26,473 bases of DNA from JAKFWI01 sp050246435 (GCA_050246435.1 JBFWWB010000021.1:1-26473), one strand, 5' to 3'. Positions 14,320 to 22,047 are shown, numbered from the stretch's first letter. The notes: generated by a model from the letters alone, not told the origin. Numbers and translations: made by a program.

Positions 14320-15021
14320 ATGGCGGGTTCTGCACAAACACAGGCGAAATTGCGCGGCGCGGAAGCCGCGCTCGCGAAATCGGCGCTGTTCGCCGCCCTT
14401 TCCGCCGCGCGGCGTGAAAAACTGGCCGGCGAAGGCGCTGTGGTGCAGCTGCAGCCGGGGGCGCAATTGTTCGCCAAGGGCGCGCCGGGGGATGCGCTCT
14501 ACGTCGTGCTTGAAGGCGAGATCGAGGTCAGCGTCGCCACCGAAGGCGGGCGTTCTGTGCGAATGGCCGCGCTGGCCCCCGGCGCGCTGATCGGCGAGAT
14601 GGCCGTGCTCGACGGCGGCGTGCGCTCAGCCGACGCCACGGCCGTGCGCCGCACGCGGCTGCTGCGCATCGCCCGTCAGGCCGCTCTCGACGCGCTGACG
14701 GCGGAACCGGCCGCACTGCTGGCGATCGTGGCGGAGATGAGCCGGCGCCTGCGCGAGGCGGACGGCGCGCTGGAGGACGCAGCGCTCCTGGACCTGGGCG
14801 GGCGGCTTGCCAGGCTGCTGTTGAGCGAAGCCGGCGACGGCGAGATCGTGGCGCTGGCGCAAACCGAACTCGCCCGCCGCATCGGAGCCTCGCGCGAAAA
14901 GGTGAACCGCAAGCTGCAGCAGTGGAAAGGCGAAGGCTGGGTGAGTCTTGGGCGCGCTGGGGTGCGCCTGGTCAGTAAGGAGAGGCTCGAGGGGCTGATC
15001 GCCGCCCGCCGCGAAGGGTAA
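14320..15021 (+). CDS. Crp/Fnr-family transcription regulator with intact cyclic-nucleotide pocket, 233 aa
   Basis: Cytoplasmic dimeric regulator. The N-terminal cyclic-nucleotide-binding domain has FAKGAPGDALYVVLEGEIEV (51-70) and a phosphate-binding cassette IGEMAVLDGGVRSA, with Glu93, Arg102 and Ser103 at the CRP ligand positions. It should therefore bind cAMP or cGMP and is not an Fnr-type iron sensor. The C-terminal winged helix has TELARRIGASREKVNRKLQQ; its recognition helix SREKVNR keeps the Arg-Glu-x-x-x-Arg that reads GTGA in E. coli CRP. The start is uncertain: ATG 14320 lacks a ribosome-binding site, and an in-frame ATG at 14233 would add 29 residues of poor quality. It is followed by a GTGA-N6-TCAC site and a nucleotidyl cyclase gene. 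Confidence 0.9.
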   Translation: MAGSAQTQAKLRGAEAALAKSALFAALSAARREKLAGEGAVVQLQPGAQLFAKGAPGDALYVVLEGEIEVSVATEGGRSVRMAALAPGALIGEMAVLDGGVRSADATAVRRTRLLRIARQAALDALTAEPAALLAIVAEMSRRLREADGALEDAALLDLGGRLARLLLSEAGDGEIVALAQTELARRIGASREKVNRKLQQWKGEGWVSLGRAGVRLVSKERLEGLIAARREG

Positions 15022-15032
15022 GGCGCCGCCGG

Positions 15033-15048
15033 CGTGACGGCGGTCACG
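15033..15048. promoter_or_regulatory. CRP-type operator, GTGA-N6-TCAC
   Basis: CGTGACGGCGGTCACG is a perfect dyad containing GTGA (15034-15037), six bases, and TCAC (15044-15047), the core and spacing of E. coli CRP sites. It lies 11 bp after the Crp-family stop codon and about 50-100 bp before the candidate cyclase starts. The regulator upstream has the recognition-helix residues expected to read GTGA. The same bases could instead form a hairpin in RNA. Confidence 0.5.
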
Positions 15049-15062
15049 GCGAGCGATCGCCG
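15047..15062 (+). terminator. Hairpin without T-run after the Crp-family gene
   Basis: CGGCGA and TCGCCG (15047-15052 and 15057-15062) form a six-pair stem with GCGA loop, adjoining the dyad just upstream. No T-tract follows, so termination is doubtful. Confidence 0.2.
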
Positions 15063-15178
15063 CTGCGAGTGACGTTGGCGGGATGGAAAAGGGCCGCTAT
15101 CTCTATATGATCCCGATTACGGCGGGAGAGATCGTGAGCAACACTGAGAGCGACCAGTAGGTCCGGCTGGCGTCGATC

Positions 15179-16588
15179 GTGGCTATCGATGTCGCGGGCT
15201 TCTCAACGATGTCGGAGCGCGACCAGCGCCGCGCCGCGCGCAACATCGAGGCGCTGCGCGCGCGCATCGACATCATCGCCACCCGGCACGGCGGGCGCGT
15301 GTTCAACACCGCCGGCGACGGCTTCATGCTGGAATTTCCTTCCGCGGGCGCCGCGCTCACCGCGATCAGCGATCTGCTCGACAAACGCCCGCGCGGGGAG
15401 CCGGCGATCCGTGTCGGCGCGCATGTGGGCGACGTGGTCGTCACCATCGCGAACGATCTGTTGGGCCACGGCGTCAATGTCGCCGCGCGGCTGCAATCGC
15501 TGGCCGCGCCGAACAGCGCGCTGGTGTCAGGAGAGTTTCGCTCGATGGCGCGCAATTCGCCATCGGCGGCGTTTCAGGCGAAGGGCCGCCAGCCGCTCGA
15601 AAATATCGATCAGCGGGTGCAGACCTACGCGATCCTGTCCCAGCGCCAGCGCTTCAAGCGCCGCGCCGCGCATGTCGGCATGGGGCTGGCGGCGCTGGCG
15701 ATCGCGGCCGCGGGATATTTCGCCTATCCGCATGTGAGCGCGTTCACACAACGCTATGTGGCGCCGCTGATGCGCGACATCGGCGCGCCGAAGCTGGAGG
15801 CGACTGCCGCGGGCGCGCTGGCGCCGCCATCCGCCGCCGCGCCGAGCGTTGCGGCTGCGCCGCAAGCGCCCGCTTTGCCGCAGGCGGGGGAGGTGCTGCG
15901 CGATTGCCTGGATTGCCCGGAACTCGTGGCCGTGAAGGCCGGCGTTTTCCAGATGGGATCGCCCGCGGGCGAGAAAGGCCGCGCGAAGGATGAGGGCGTC
16001 CCACGCGAGGTGAGCATCGCTGCTTTCGCCGTAGGGCGCTACGAGGTGACGTTCGCAGCCTGGGATGCGTGCGCCAACGATGGCGGCTGCGGCGGTTATT
16101 ACCCGCCGGATTACGGCTGGGGCCGGGGGCCGCGCCCGGTCGTCGGCGTTTCGTGGAACGATGCGCAAGCCTATGTGCAATGGCTGAGCGCGAAAACCGG
16201 CGTGGCCTACCGGCTGCCGGGTGAAGCGGAATGGGAATATGTCGCCCGTGCGGGCGCTGCGACCCCGTATGCGACGGGCGAAACGGTGACGGCGCAGCAG
16301 GCGCGCTTCGCCGCCAGCGGGCCGCTGGCCGCGGGCTCCTTCCCGGCGAACGCGTTCGGCGTGTTCGACATGGCGGGCAACGCCGCGGAATGGACAGCCG
16401 ATTGCTACGCGGCGAACCCGGCGGCCGCGTCCGCCGTCGCGCCGGAAAGCTGCGCGCTGCGCGTCTATCGCGGCGGCGGCTTCGCCGATCCGGCGTCGGC
16501 GCTGCGCGCCGCGGCGCGTGCGAAAGCCAAGCCGGACGTGCGCAACCGCGAGATCGGTTTCCGTGTCGCCCGCGCGCTGACGCCCTGA
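15179..16588 (+). CDS. Class III nucleotidyl cyclase fused to FGE-like (SUMF1) domain, 469 aa or longer; in-frame TAG upstream
   Basis: The N-terminal domain is a class III adenylate/guanylate cyclase: AIDVAGFS with metal Asp4, NTAGDG with Asp47, and GVNVAARL with the Asn100/Arg104 pair. The usual Lys before TAGD is Asn, so base specificity is open. A membrane helix (about 163-183) and Ala/Pro linker lead to a formylglycine-generating-enzyme-like domain, FQMGSPAGE to GNAAEWTADCY and RGGGF, probably periplasmic and binding rather than catalytic. The best start, GTG 15134 after GGGAGAG, gives eight codons and then TAG (15158-15160), after which the same frame runs VRLASIVAIDVAGF, the normal family N-terminus. 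GTG 15179 is the first usable start after the stop, but it has no ribosome-binding site and loses most of strand beta1. Followed 12 bp later by a phosphodiesterase gene. Confidence 0.8.
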   Translation: MAIDVAGFSTMSERDQRRAARNIEALRARIDIIATRHGGRVFNTAGDGFMLEFPSAGAALTAISDLLDKRPRGEPAIRVGAHVGDVVVTIANDLLGHGVNVAARLQSLAAPNSALVSGEFRSMARNSPSAAFQAKGRQPLENIDQRVQTYAILSQRQRFKRRAAHVGMGLAALAIAAAGYFAYPHVSAFTQRYVAPLMRDIGAPKLEATAAGALAPPSAAAPSVAAAPQAPALPQAGEVLRDCLDCPELVAVKAGVFQMGSPAGEKGRAKDEGVPREVSIAAFAVGRYEVTFAAWDACANDGGCGGYYPPDYGWGRGPRPVVGVSWNDAQAYVQWLSAKTGVAYRLPGEAEWEYVARAGAATPYATGETVTAQQARFAASGPLAAGSFPANAFGVFDMAGNAAEWTADCYAANPAAASAVAPESCALRVYRGGGFADPASALRAAARAKAKPDVRNREIGFRVARALTP

Positions 16589-16600
16589 CGCGCTGCAGGA

Positions 16601-17383
16601 ATGGCCGCCGGATACGTTCTCGCCCACCTCTCCGATACGCATATCCGCGCAGCGAACGCCGGCGACGGCTTCGATACGAACGCCAATCTCGCCGCGGCGC
16701 TCGCGGCGCTGAAGCCTTACCGTCCCGATCTCATCCTCATCACAGGCGATCTCGCGAACGATGCGCGCGCCGATGAATATGCGGCGCTGGCGGCGTTGCT
16801 GCGCGCGGCGCCTGCGCCGGTGCGGCTGATGTGCGGCAACCATGATGAGCCCGATCTGATCCGCGCGGCGTTTCCCGATCATGCCTATCTGCCGCCCCAC
16901 GGGCCGCTGCGTTACGCCCACGAAGCGGGCCCGGTGCGCCTCGTGGCGCTCGACACCTTGATCTCTGGTGATACCGGCGGCGCGCTAGGAACCGAAGATG
17001 AGGCGTTCCTGCGTGGCGCGCTGCGCGATGGGCGGCCGGCAGTGGTGGCGCTGCATCACCCGCCCTTCGCCAGCCAGGACGCGCTGTTTGACACGATGAA
17101 CCTGCGCGACGCGACGCGCTTTGAAAGCGTGATCGCGGCGCATCCGCATGTAGGGCTGATCCTGTGCGGCCATCATCACCGCGCGATCCAGGCGCGCGTC
17201 GCGCATGCGCCCGCGATCTGCGCCCCGGCGACGGCGTGGGGGTACGATTTGGCGCTGCGCGGCGATCAGAAGCCCGCGCAAAAGCGCGCCGAGGAGATCG
17301 GCTTCGCACTGCATGTGTGGCCGCACGCCGGCGGGCCGCCGCTCAGCCATTTTGTATTTTTCCAGCCGCCGCGGCGGGCGTAG
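16601..17383 (+). CDS. Metallophosphoesterase, CpdA-like 3',5'-cyclic nucleotide phosphodiesterase, 260 aa
   Basis: Cytoplasmic dinuclear-metal phosphoesterase of the class III cyclic nucleotide phosphodiesterase type. Ligands appear in the canonical order: SDTH (Asp12, His14), TGD (Asp50), GNHDE (Asn80, His81), LHHPP (His152 region) and GHHH (190-193). Length and motif spacing agree with CpdA, which breaks down cAMP in E. coli. The position 12 bp after a nucleotidyl cyclase and near a Crp-type sensor supports cAMP or cGMP as substrate. Other phosphodiesters remain possible, since this superfamily is broad. A GCAGGA stretch precedes the ATG at 16601. Confidence 0.85.
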   Translation: MAAGYVLAHLSDTHIRAANAGDGFDTNANLAAALAALKPYRPDLILITGDLANDARADEYAALAALLRAAPAPVRLMCGNHDEPDLIRAAFPDHAYLPPHGPLRYAHEAGPVRLVALDTLISGDTGGALGTEDEAFLRGALRDGRPAVVALHHPPFASQDALFDTMNLRDATRFESVIAAHPHVGLILCGHHHRAIQARVAHAPAICAPATAWGYDLALRGDQKPAQKRAEEIGFALHVWPHAGGPPLSHFVFFQPPRRA

Positions 17384-17418
17384 ACTGCGCGCGTGCGCCA
17401 GCATCAGGAGGGCCCGCC

Positions 17419-18093
17419 ATGGCCAACGCCGAACCGGAACGCGACATCGTAAACGGCGTGGAGATCGTGCGCGGCAAGGACGTGACGATCGAGTTCGATG
17501 CGCAGCGTTGCATCCATGCGCGCTTCTGCGTGACAGGCGCGCCCGCGGTGTTCCTGGCGAATGTGGAGGGGCCGTGGATCCACCCCGACGCGATGGACGC
17601 CGAACGGCTCGTGCGCGTGGCGGAGAATTGTCCATCGGGCGCGATCCGCTATCGGCGCACGGATGCGGCGGCGGAAGAAGCCGCCCCGCCGGTGAACCTC
17701 GCGGCGGTGCGCGAGGCGGGGCCCTATGCATTCCACGGCGATCTGCGGGTGGCCGGCAAGCCGGCGGAATTCCGCGCCACGCTGTGCCGCTGCGGCGCTT
17801 CGAAGAACAAGCCCTATTGCGACGGCTCGCACCACGATGCGGCGTTCGCCGCTTCCGGCGAACCCGCGACGGACGCGAACCGCAGCGCCATGCTGGAGGC
17901 GCGCGATGGGCCGCTGGAGATCAATCCGCGCCCGAACGGGCCGCTGGCGGTGACGGGGGCCTTGGAGATCGTGAGCGGCACGGGGCGGATGGTGGCGCGC
18001 ACGAAGCAAGCGTTCCTGTGCCGTTGCGGCGCCAGCGCTAACAAACCCTTCTGCGACGGCAGCCACAAGGCCGCGGGCTTCACAGCGGATTAG
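17419..18093 (+). CDS. Iron-sulfur protein with Fer4_19 and two CDGSH domains, 224 aa
   Basis: This small protein should carry three metal clusters. The N-terminal part is a divergent mono-cluster ferredoxin-like domain: RCIHARFC (Cys31, Cys37) with NCPSGAI (Cys71). Then come two CDGSH (mitoNEET-type 2Fe-2S) domains: LCRCGASKNKPYCDGSH (ligands Cys123, Cys125, Cys134, His138) and LCRCGASANKPFCDGSH (Cys201, Cys203, Cys212, His216). All ligands are present. No membrane helix is seen, so it is soluble. It likely transfers electrons or clusters; the partner is unknown. The ATG at 17419 follows CAGGAGG. The frame is open further upstream, but that part overlaps the phosphodiesterase gene and is a shadow. 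Confidence 0.9.
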   Translation: MANAEPERDIVNGVEIVRGKDVTIEFDAQRCIHARFCVTGAPAVFLANVEGPWIHPDAMDAERLVRVAENCPSGAIRYRRTDAAAEEAAPPVNLAAVREAGPYAFHGDLRVAGKPAEFRATLCRCGASKNKPYCDGSHHDAAFAASGEPATDANRSAMLEARDGPLEINPRPNGPLAVTGALEIVSGTGRMVARTKQAFLCRCGASANKPFCDGSHKAAGFTAD

Positions 18094-18101
18094 GCGGGCG
18101 G

Positions 18102-18548
18102 TCAGGCCGGCGGGCGGCGAACGTATTGAATGAACCCGCGGTTGAGGCCGACCTTGTCGTACAGTGCGCGGCCGGGCGTGTTCGTTTCATGCGTGAGCCA
18201 ATACACGCGCGGCCATCCGTGCTGATCGGCGCGCGCATAGACCGCCTCTATCAGCGCGCGGCCCACGCCCTGCTTGCGCGCAGCGGGCGCGGTGAAGAGA
18301 TCGTTCAAGTAGCAGAATTGGCCGGGCGTGCGCGTCGCCAAGTGCAGCACGCATTGCGCGACGCCAATCAGCGCGCCCGCCTCGTCTTCCGCGACGATGG
18401 CGAACATCGGCACGGCAGGATCGAGCAGGCGGGCGAAGGTGTCGTCCGCCTCCGCGGCATTCCAGGGATGTTCGTAGAAATCGAGATAGCCGCGCCAAAG
18501 CGGAAGCCATTCGGCTTTGTCTTCAGCGCGGAGATCCCGGATCAGCAT
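18102..18548 (-). CDS. GNAT-family N-acetyltransferase, 148 aa
   Basis: Single GNAT domain using acetyl-CoA. The N-terminus MLIRDLRAEDKAEWLPLWRGY is typical of the family. Motif A, the pantetheine-binding loop, is FTAPAARKQGVGRALIEAVY (about residues 87-106), and motif B lies in VYWLTHETNTPGRALYDKVG. The substrate cannot be told; the sequence resembles diamine or amino-acid acetyltransferases of small size. The start is 5 bp after the icd stop codon, so the two genes are co-transcribed, although a metabolic link is not obvious. It converges on the CDGSH gene with 8 bp between. Confidence 0.88.
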   Translation of the reverse strand: MLIRDLRAEDKAEWLPLWRGYLDFYEHPWNAAEADDTFARLLDPAVPMFAIVAEDEAGALIGVAQCVLHLATRTPGQFCYLNDLFTAPAARKQGVGRALIEAVYARADQHGWPRVYWLTHETNTPGRALYDKVGLNRGFIQYVRRPPA

Positions 18549-18553
18549 TGCGC

Positions 18554-19768
18554 TTAGGCCGCCATCGCCTTCTGCAGGTTGACGTCCACGGCGTCGAGGA
18601 AGCCCTCGGTAGTAAGCCAATCCTGCTTGTCGCCGACGAGGAGGGCGAGGTCTTTCGTCATCTGCCCGTTTTCGACCGTGGCGACGGTGACCTTCTCCAA
18701 GGTTTCGGCGAATTTGATGAGCGCGGCGTTCCCGTCGAGCTTGCCGCGGTGCGCGAGCCCGCGCGTCCAGGCGAAGATCGAGGCGATCGAGTTCGTCGAG
18801 GTGGGGCGGCCCTTCTGATGCTCGCGGTAGTGGCGCGTCACCGTGCCGTGCGCGGCCTCTGCCTCCATCGTCTTGCCGTCGGGCGTGACGAGCACGCTCG
18901 TCATCAGGCCGAGCGAGCCGAAACCCTGCGCGACCGTATCGGATTGCACGTCGCCGTCGTAATTCTTGCACGCCCACACATAGCCGCCCGGCCATTTCAG
19001 CGCGGAGGCGACCATGTCGTCGATCAGACGATGCTCATAAACAAGTTTGCGCTTGTCGAACTCGGCTTTGAACTCGGCGTCGAACACGTCCTGGAAGATG
19101 TCCTTGAAGCGCCCGTCATAGGCCTTGAGGATCGTGTTCTTGGTGGAGAGATAGACCGGATAATTGCGGTTCAGCCCGTAATTGAACGAGGCGCGCGCGA
19201 AATCCTTGATGCTCTCGTCGAGATTGTACATCGCCATCGTGACGCCGGCGCCCGGCGCCTTGAATACTTCCTTCTCGATCACCTTGCCGTCATCGCCGAC
19301 GAACTTGATCGAGAGCGTGCCCTTGGTGGGGAATTTGAAATCGGTGGCGCGATATTGATCGCCGAAGGCGTGACGGCCGACGACGATCGGCTGCGTCCAC
19401 CCCGGCACAAGGCGCGGCACGTTCTTGCAGATGATCGGCTCACGGAAGATCACGCCGCCCAGGATGTTGCGGATCGTGCCATTGGGGCTCTTCCACATTT
19501 CCTTGAGCTTGAATTCCTCAACGCGCGCTTCATCCGGCGTGATTGTCGCGCATTTGACGGCGACGCCATACTTTTTCGTGGCGTTGGCGGCGTCTATCGT
19601 GACTTGATCGGCGGTGGCGTCGCGGTGTTCGACGCCGAGGTCGTAATAATCGAGCTTCAGATCGAGATATGGGAAGATCAGCTTATCCTTGATGAGCTTC
19701 CAGATGATCCGGGTCATCTCATCGCCGTCGATATCGACAACTGGATTGTCGACCTTGATCTTCGCCAT
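18554..19768 (-). CDS. icd: NADP-dependent isocitrate dehydrogenase, 404 aa
   Basis: TCA-cycle enzyme converting isocitrate to 2-oxoglutarate with NADP, cytoplasmic homodimer. It belongs to the eukaryotic-like type, not the E. coli type: the start KIKVDNPVVDIDGDEMTRII, SPNGTIRNILGG (94-105) and the signature NYDGDVQSDTVAQGFGSLGL are diagnostic. AHGTVTRHYREHQKG carries the Arg-His pair that selects NADP. Length is exactly as expected for Alphaproteobacteria. The ATG at 19768 is preceded by AGAGGAAT. The regulatory phosphorylation serine region of the E. coli enzyme is not present in that form. Confidence 0.97.
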   Translation of the reverse strand: MAKIKVDNPVVDIDGDEMTRIIWKLIKDKLIFPYLDLKLDYYDLGVEHRDATADQVTIDAANATKKYGVAVKCATITPDEARVEEFKLKEMWKSPNGTIRNILGGVIFREPIICKNVPRLVPGWTQPIVVGRHAFGDQYRATDFKFPTKGTLSIKFVGDDGKVIEKEVFKAPGAGVTMAMYNLDESIKDFARASFNYGLNRNYPVYLSTKNTILKAYDGRFKDIFQDVFDAEFKAEFDKRKLVYEHRLIDDMVASALKWPGGYVWACKNYDGDVQSDTVAQGFGSLGLMTSVLVTPDGKTMEAEAAHGTVTRHYREHQKGRPTSTNSIASIFAWTRGLAHRGKLDGNAALIKFAETLEKVTVATVENGQMTKDLALLVGDKQDWLTTEGFLDAVDVNLQKAMAA

Positions 19769-19890
19769 CTGTCATTCCTCTGAAGCGGGGGCGCGGACGC
19801 GCGTCGTGCGGGTATGGGAAAGCGCGCGGAGCCGCGCCGCGCCGTCCTAACATGCCCGTGCGTCAGCGCAAACGCGACGCGGCGCGCGCC

Positions 19891-20592
19891 TCACCGTTCG
19901 GGCGCAGAAGCGGGCTCGCCGGCGCCGTCGGCCTCGGCGGCGGGCGCGCCGGGGGCGGCCTGCGCTTGGCTCGGGGCGGGGCGGCCGAACGCGATCGCGG
20001 GCAAGGGGTGGCTGCTGGTGAAGCGCGCGATCTGCGGCCCGGCCCAGAACAGGCCCGCGATCACCGCCGCGGCGACGCAAGCCGCCAAGGTCCAGCGCGC
20101 CACCGGCGCGCCGATCGCCTTAAGGCGCGGGCGAGTTTCGATGGCGACAGCTTCTTCCTCTGGCGCGTAGGGCGTGATGGGCGCGGGCGTCGCCCGGCCG
20201 AGGCCGGCGCCGGCCTCGCCGCCAGCCAGCGCGCGCACCTCGTGCAGAAGAGCGCGCCAGGCGCGATCTTCGCCGTCGCCGCGCCATTGGGTGAGATCGG
20301 CGCTTTCCACCATGTTGAACGGCAAGGGCGGCTCCACTGCCTGCAGCATGGCGGGGGCGAGCTTGCGCTGATTGTAGGCCTGGGTGGCTTCGCGCAACGC
20401 CGCTTCCGAGCGCACCGAGGCGCGGCTCCAGCACACGATCACGCAGCGCGCGCCGGCCAGCGCGCGCGGCGCATCCTCGCCGCGGCCTTGATCGTCCCAG
20501 GCGACGGCGAAGCCTTCGGCCTCCAGCGCCGCCGCCATGGGCGCCACGCGCTTGCGATCGCCGCGCGCATGGGAAATGAAAACGTCCGCCAT
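19891..20592 (-). CDS. TIR-domain protein with a single membrane helix, 233 aa
   Basis: The N-terminal TIR domain reads ADVFISHARGDRKRV (2-16), AAALEAEGFAVAWDD, CVIVCWSRASVRSEAALREA (50-69). Glu68 stands where NADase-type TIR domains carry the catalytic Glu, but the neighbouring Trp/Cys of the common S-x-W-C-x-x-E motif are absent. A linker with Pro/Ala leads to one membrane helix at about 166-184, followed by a ~45-residue Ala/Pro/Gly-rich tail outside. Such TIR plus membrane-helix proteins occur widely in Caulobacterales-like genomes; an NAD-cleaving or protein-protein signalling role is possible. It is divergent from trmJ, with no effector or sensor gene beside it. Confidence 0.82.
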   Translation of the reverse strand: MADVFISHARGDRKRVAPMAAALEAEGFAVAWDDQGRGEDAPRALAGARCVIVCWSRASVRSEAALREATQAYNQRKLAPAMLQAVEPPLPFNMVESADLTQWRGDGEDRAWRALLHEVRALAGGEAGAGLGRATPAPITPYAPEEEAVAIETRPRLKAIGAPVARWTLAACVAAAVIAGLFWAGPQIARFTSSHPLPAIAFGRPAPSQAQAAPGAPAAEADGAGEPASAPER

Positions 20593-20675
20593 CGGGCCGC
20601 CTCCCGCGGCGCGATCATATCAATTCACAGGCGTCCCTGCGAAGGGAACAGCTGCAGCGAGGCGAATTTCCGCTC

Positions 20676-21464
20676 ATGGCTCGCGCCGCGAACATGCCGC
20701 CCCCGATCGAGGAGGAATGGCCCGCCATTGTGCTGGTGCGCCCGCAGATGGGGGAGAATATCGGCGCGGTGGCGCGCGCGATGCTCAATTTCGGGCTCTG
20801 CGGCATGCGCCTGGTGGAGCCGCGCGACCGCTGGCCGAACCCCAAGGCGCACGCCGTGGCCTCGGGGGCCGACCGGGTGCTCGAAAACGCCCGCGTGGAA
20901 TGGCGCCTCGGCGATGCGATCGCCGATTGCACCTTCGTGCTCGCGGCCACCGCGCGCCCGCGGGAGATGGAAAAGCCCGTCTGGTCTCCGCGCGAAGCCG
21001 CCGCCGCCCTACGCGCGCTGATCGCGGCGGGGCAGAAACCGTGCGTGCTGTTCGGCCCGGAGGCCGATGGGCTCAGCAATGACGAGATCGCCCGCGCCGA
21101 TGCGATCGTGACCTATCCGGTGAACCCGGCGTTCGCCTCGCTCAACCTGGCGCAGGCGGCGGCTTTGTTCTGTTTCGTCTACGGGGAGGCGCGCCAAGCG
21201 GGCGACGCGCCGTCCTGGTTCGCCGCCCCCGAAGGCGAGCGCGCCACGCAAGGCGAACTGGAGGAATTCTTCCAGCATTTGGAGGCGGAGCTGACGCGCG
21301 GGCGTTTCTTCCATCCCCCGGACAAGACGCCCCTGATGCAGCGCAACATCCGCGCGATGTTCCTGCGCGCCGGCCTCAGCGTGCAGGAGGTGCGCACTCT
21401 GCGCGGGATTGTCAAAGCGCTGACCTTGGGCAGGGGCGGGCGGAAGCTTCCCGATGAGGTGTGA
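20676..21464 (+). CDS. trmJ: tRNA (cytidine/uridine-2'-O-)-methyltransferase TrmJ, SPOUT family, 262 aa
   Basis: SAM-dependent 2'-O-methylase acting on position 32 of the tRNA anticodon loop in known members. The SPOUT fold is shown by IVLVRPQMGENIGAVARAM (18-36, with the RNA-binding Asn and Arg), LVEPRDRWPN, the SAM-binding knot segments VLFGPEADGLSNDEI and YPVNPAFASLNLAQAAAL. The C-terminal helical part with FFHPPDKTPLMQRNIR is typical of TrmJ. Length is normal (~245-265). The ATG at 20676 was chosen; one at 20694 (MPPPIEEEWP) is also possible and sits closer to where family members begin. No operon partner is evident. Confidence 0.92.
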   Translation: MARAANMPPPIEEEWPAIVLVRPQMGENIGAVARAMLNFGLCGMRLVEPRDRWPNPKAHAVASGADRVLENARVEWRLGDAIADCTFVLAATARPREMEKPVWSPREAAAALRALIAAGQKPCVLFGPEADGLSNDEIARADAIVTYPVNPAFASLNLAQAAALFCFVYGEARQAGDAPSWFAAPEGERATQGELEEFFQHLEAELTRGRFFHPPDKTPLMQRNIRAMFLRAGLSVQEVRTLRGIVKALTLGRGGRKLPDEV

Positions 21465-21522
21465 TTAACTTCCCAAACAGGCGGATTATGGTTTATGGGC
21501 CGGCGCGAGAGCGGACGGGCGC

Positions 21523-22047
21523 ATGCGGTGGCCGACGATCAAGCTTGGCGGGAAACGCAAACACGCCGCATGGAGCGCGTGGGAGGGCGAGCCCGTCGAC
21601 GTCGACCGCTACTGGGCCGAAGCCTGGGCGGAGCTGAACCAGCGCTCGCAAATCCTGTCGCGCAAGCTGGGCCTGGGCGATAGCCGCTGGACGGTGGATC
21701 AAAATAGCGGGCTCATCCAGTTCGATCGGCGCGACGGCGCCCTGGTTTCGGCGCCGGTGCAGATCATCGGCGCCTGGAATCCCCGCAACGAGACGTTCAC
21801 CTGGGCTTGGGACCACCCCTCCGTGCGCGTGCGCCTGCGCGCTTCGGCGGAACGCACCCGCTGGTTCGGCGACAAGCACGGTCTGCCGGAGCTGACCGCG
21901 CCCTGCGTGCGCGCGTCGGAAAGCGAAGCCTGGGGGCTGACGGCGGTGGCGATGAAGGTGAACGCGGCCGTCGGCGCCTATCGCGCGCCCACGGAAGGGC
22001 CGGTGATCTTCCTCACCATGGGCGATTTCAAAGTCGTCAACCGCTAG
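21523..22047 (+). CDS. DUF6882-like hypothetical protein, 174 aa
   Basis: I recognise only a general resemblance to DUF6882 proteins. Visible features are WTVDQNSGLIQFDRRDG (about 66-82), APVQIIGAWNPRNETFTWAW (87-106) with DHPSV after it, then a charged helix and TEGPVIFLTMGDFKVV at the end. It is soluble, with no signal peptide. The Trp-rich central strand pattern suggests a beta-rich core. No function is known to me. The start at 21523 has no strong ribosome-binding site, and an upstream start in this frame is not apparent. Confidence 0.65.
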   Translation: MRWPTIKLGGKRKHAAWSAWEGEPVDVDRYWAEAWAELNQRSQILSRKLGLGDSRWTVDQNSGLIQFDRRDGALVSAPVQIIGAWNPRNETFTWAWDHPSVRVRLRASAERTRWFGDKHGLPELTAPCVRASESEAWGLTAVAMKVNAAVGAYRAPTEGPVIFLTMGDFKVVNR

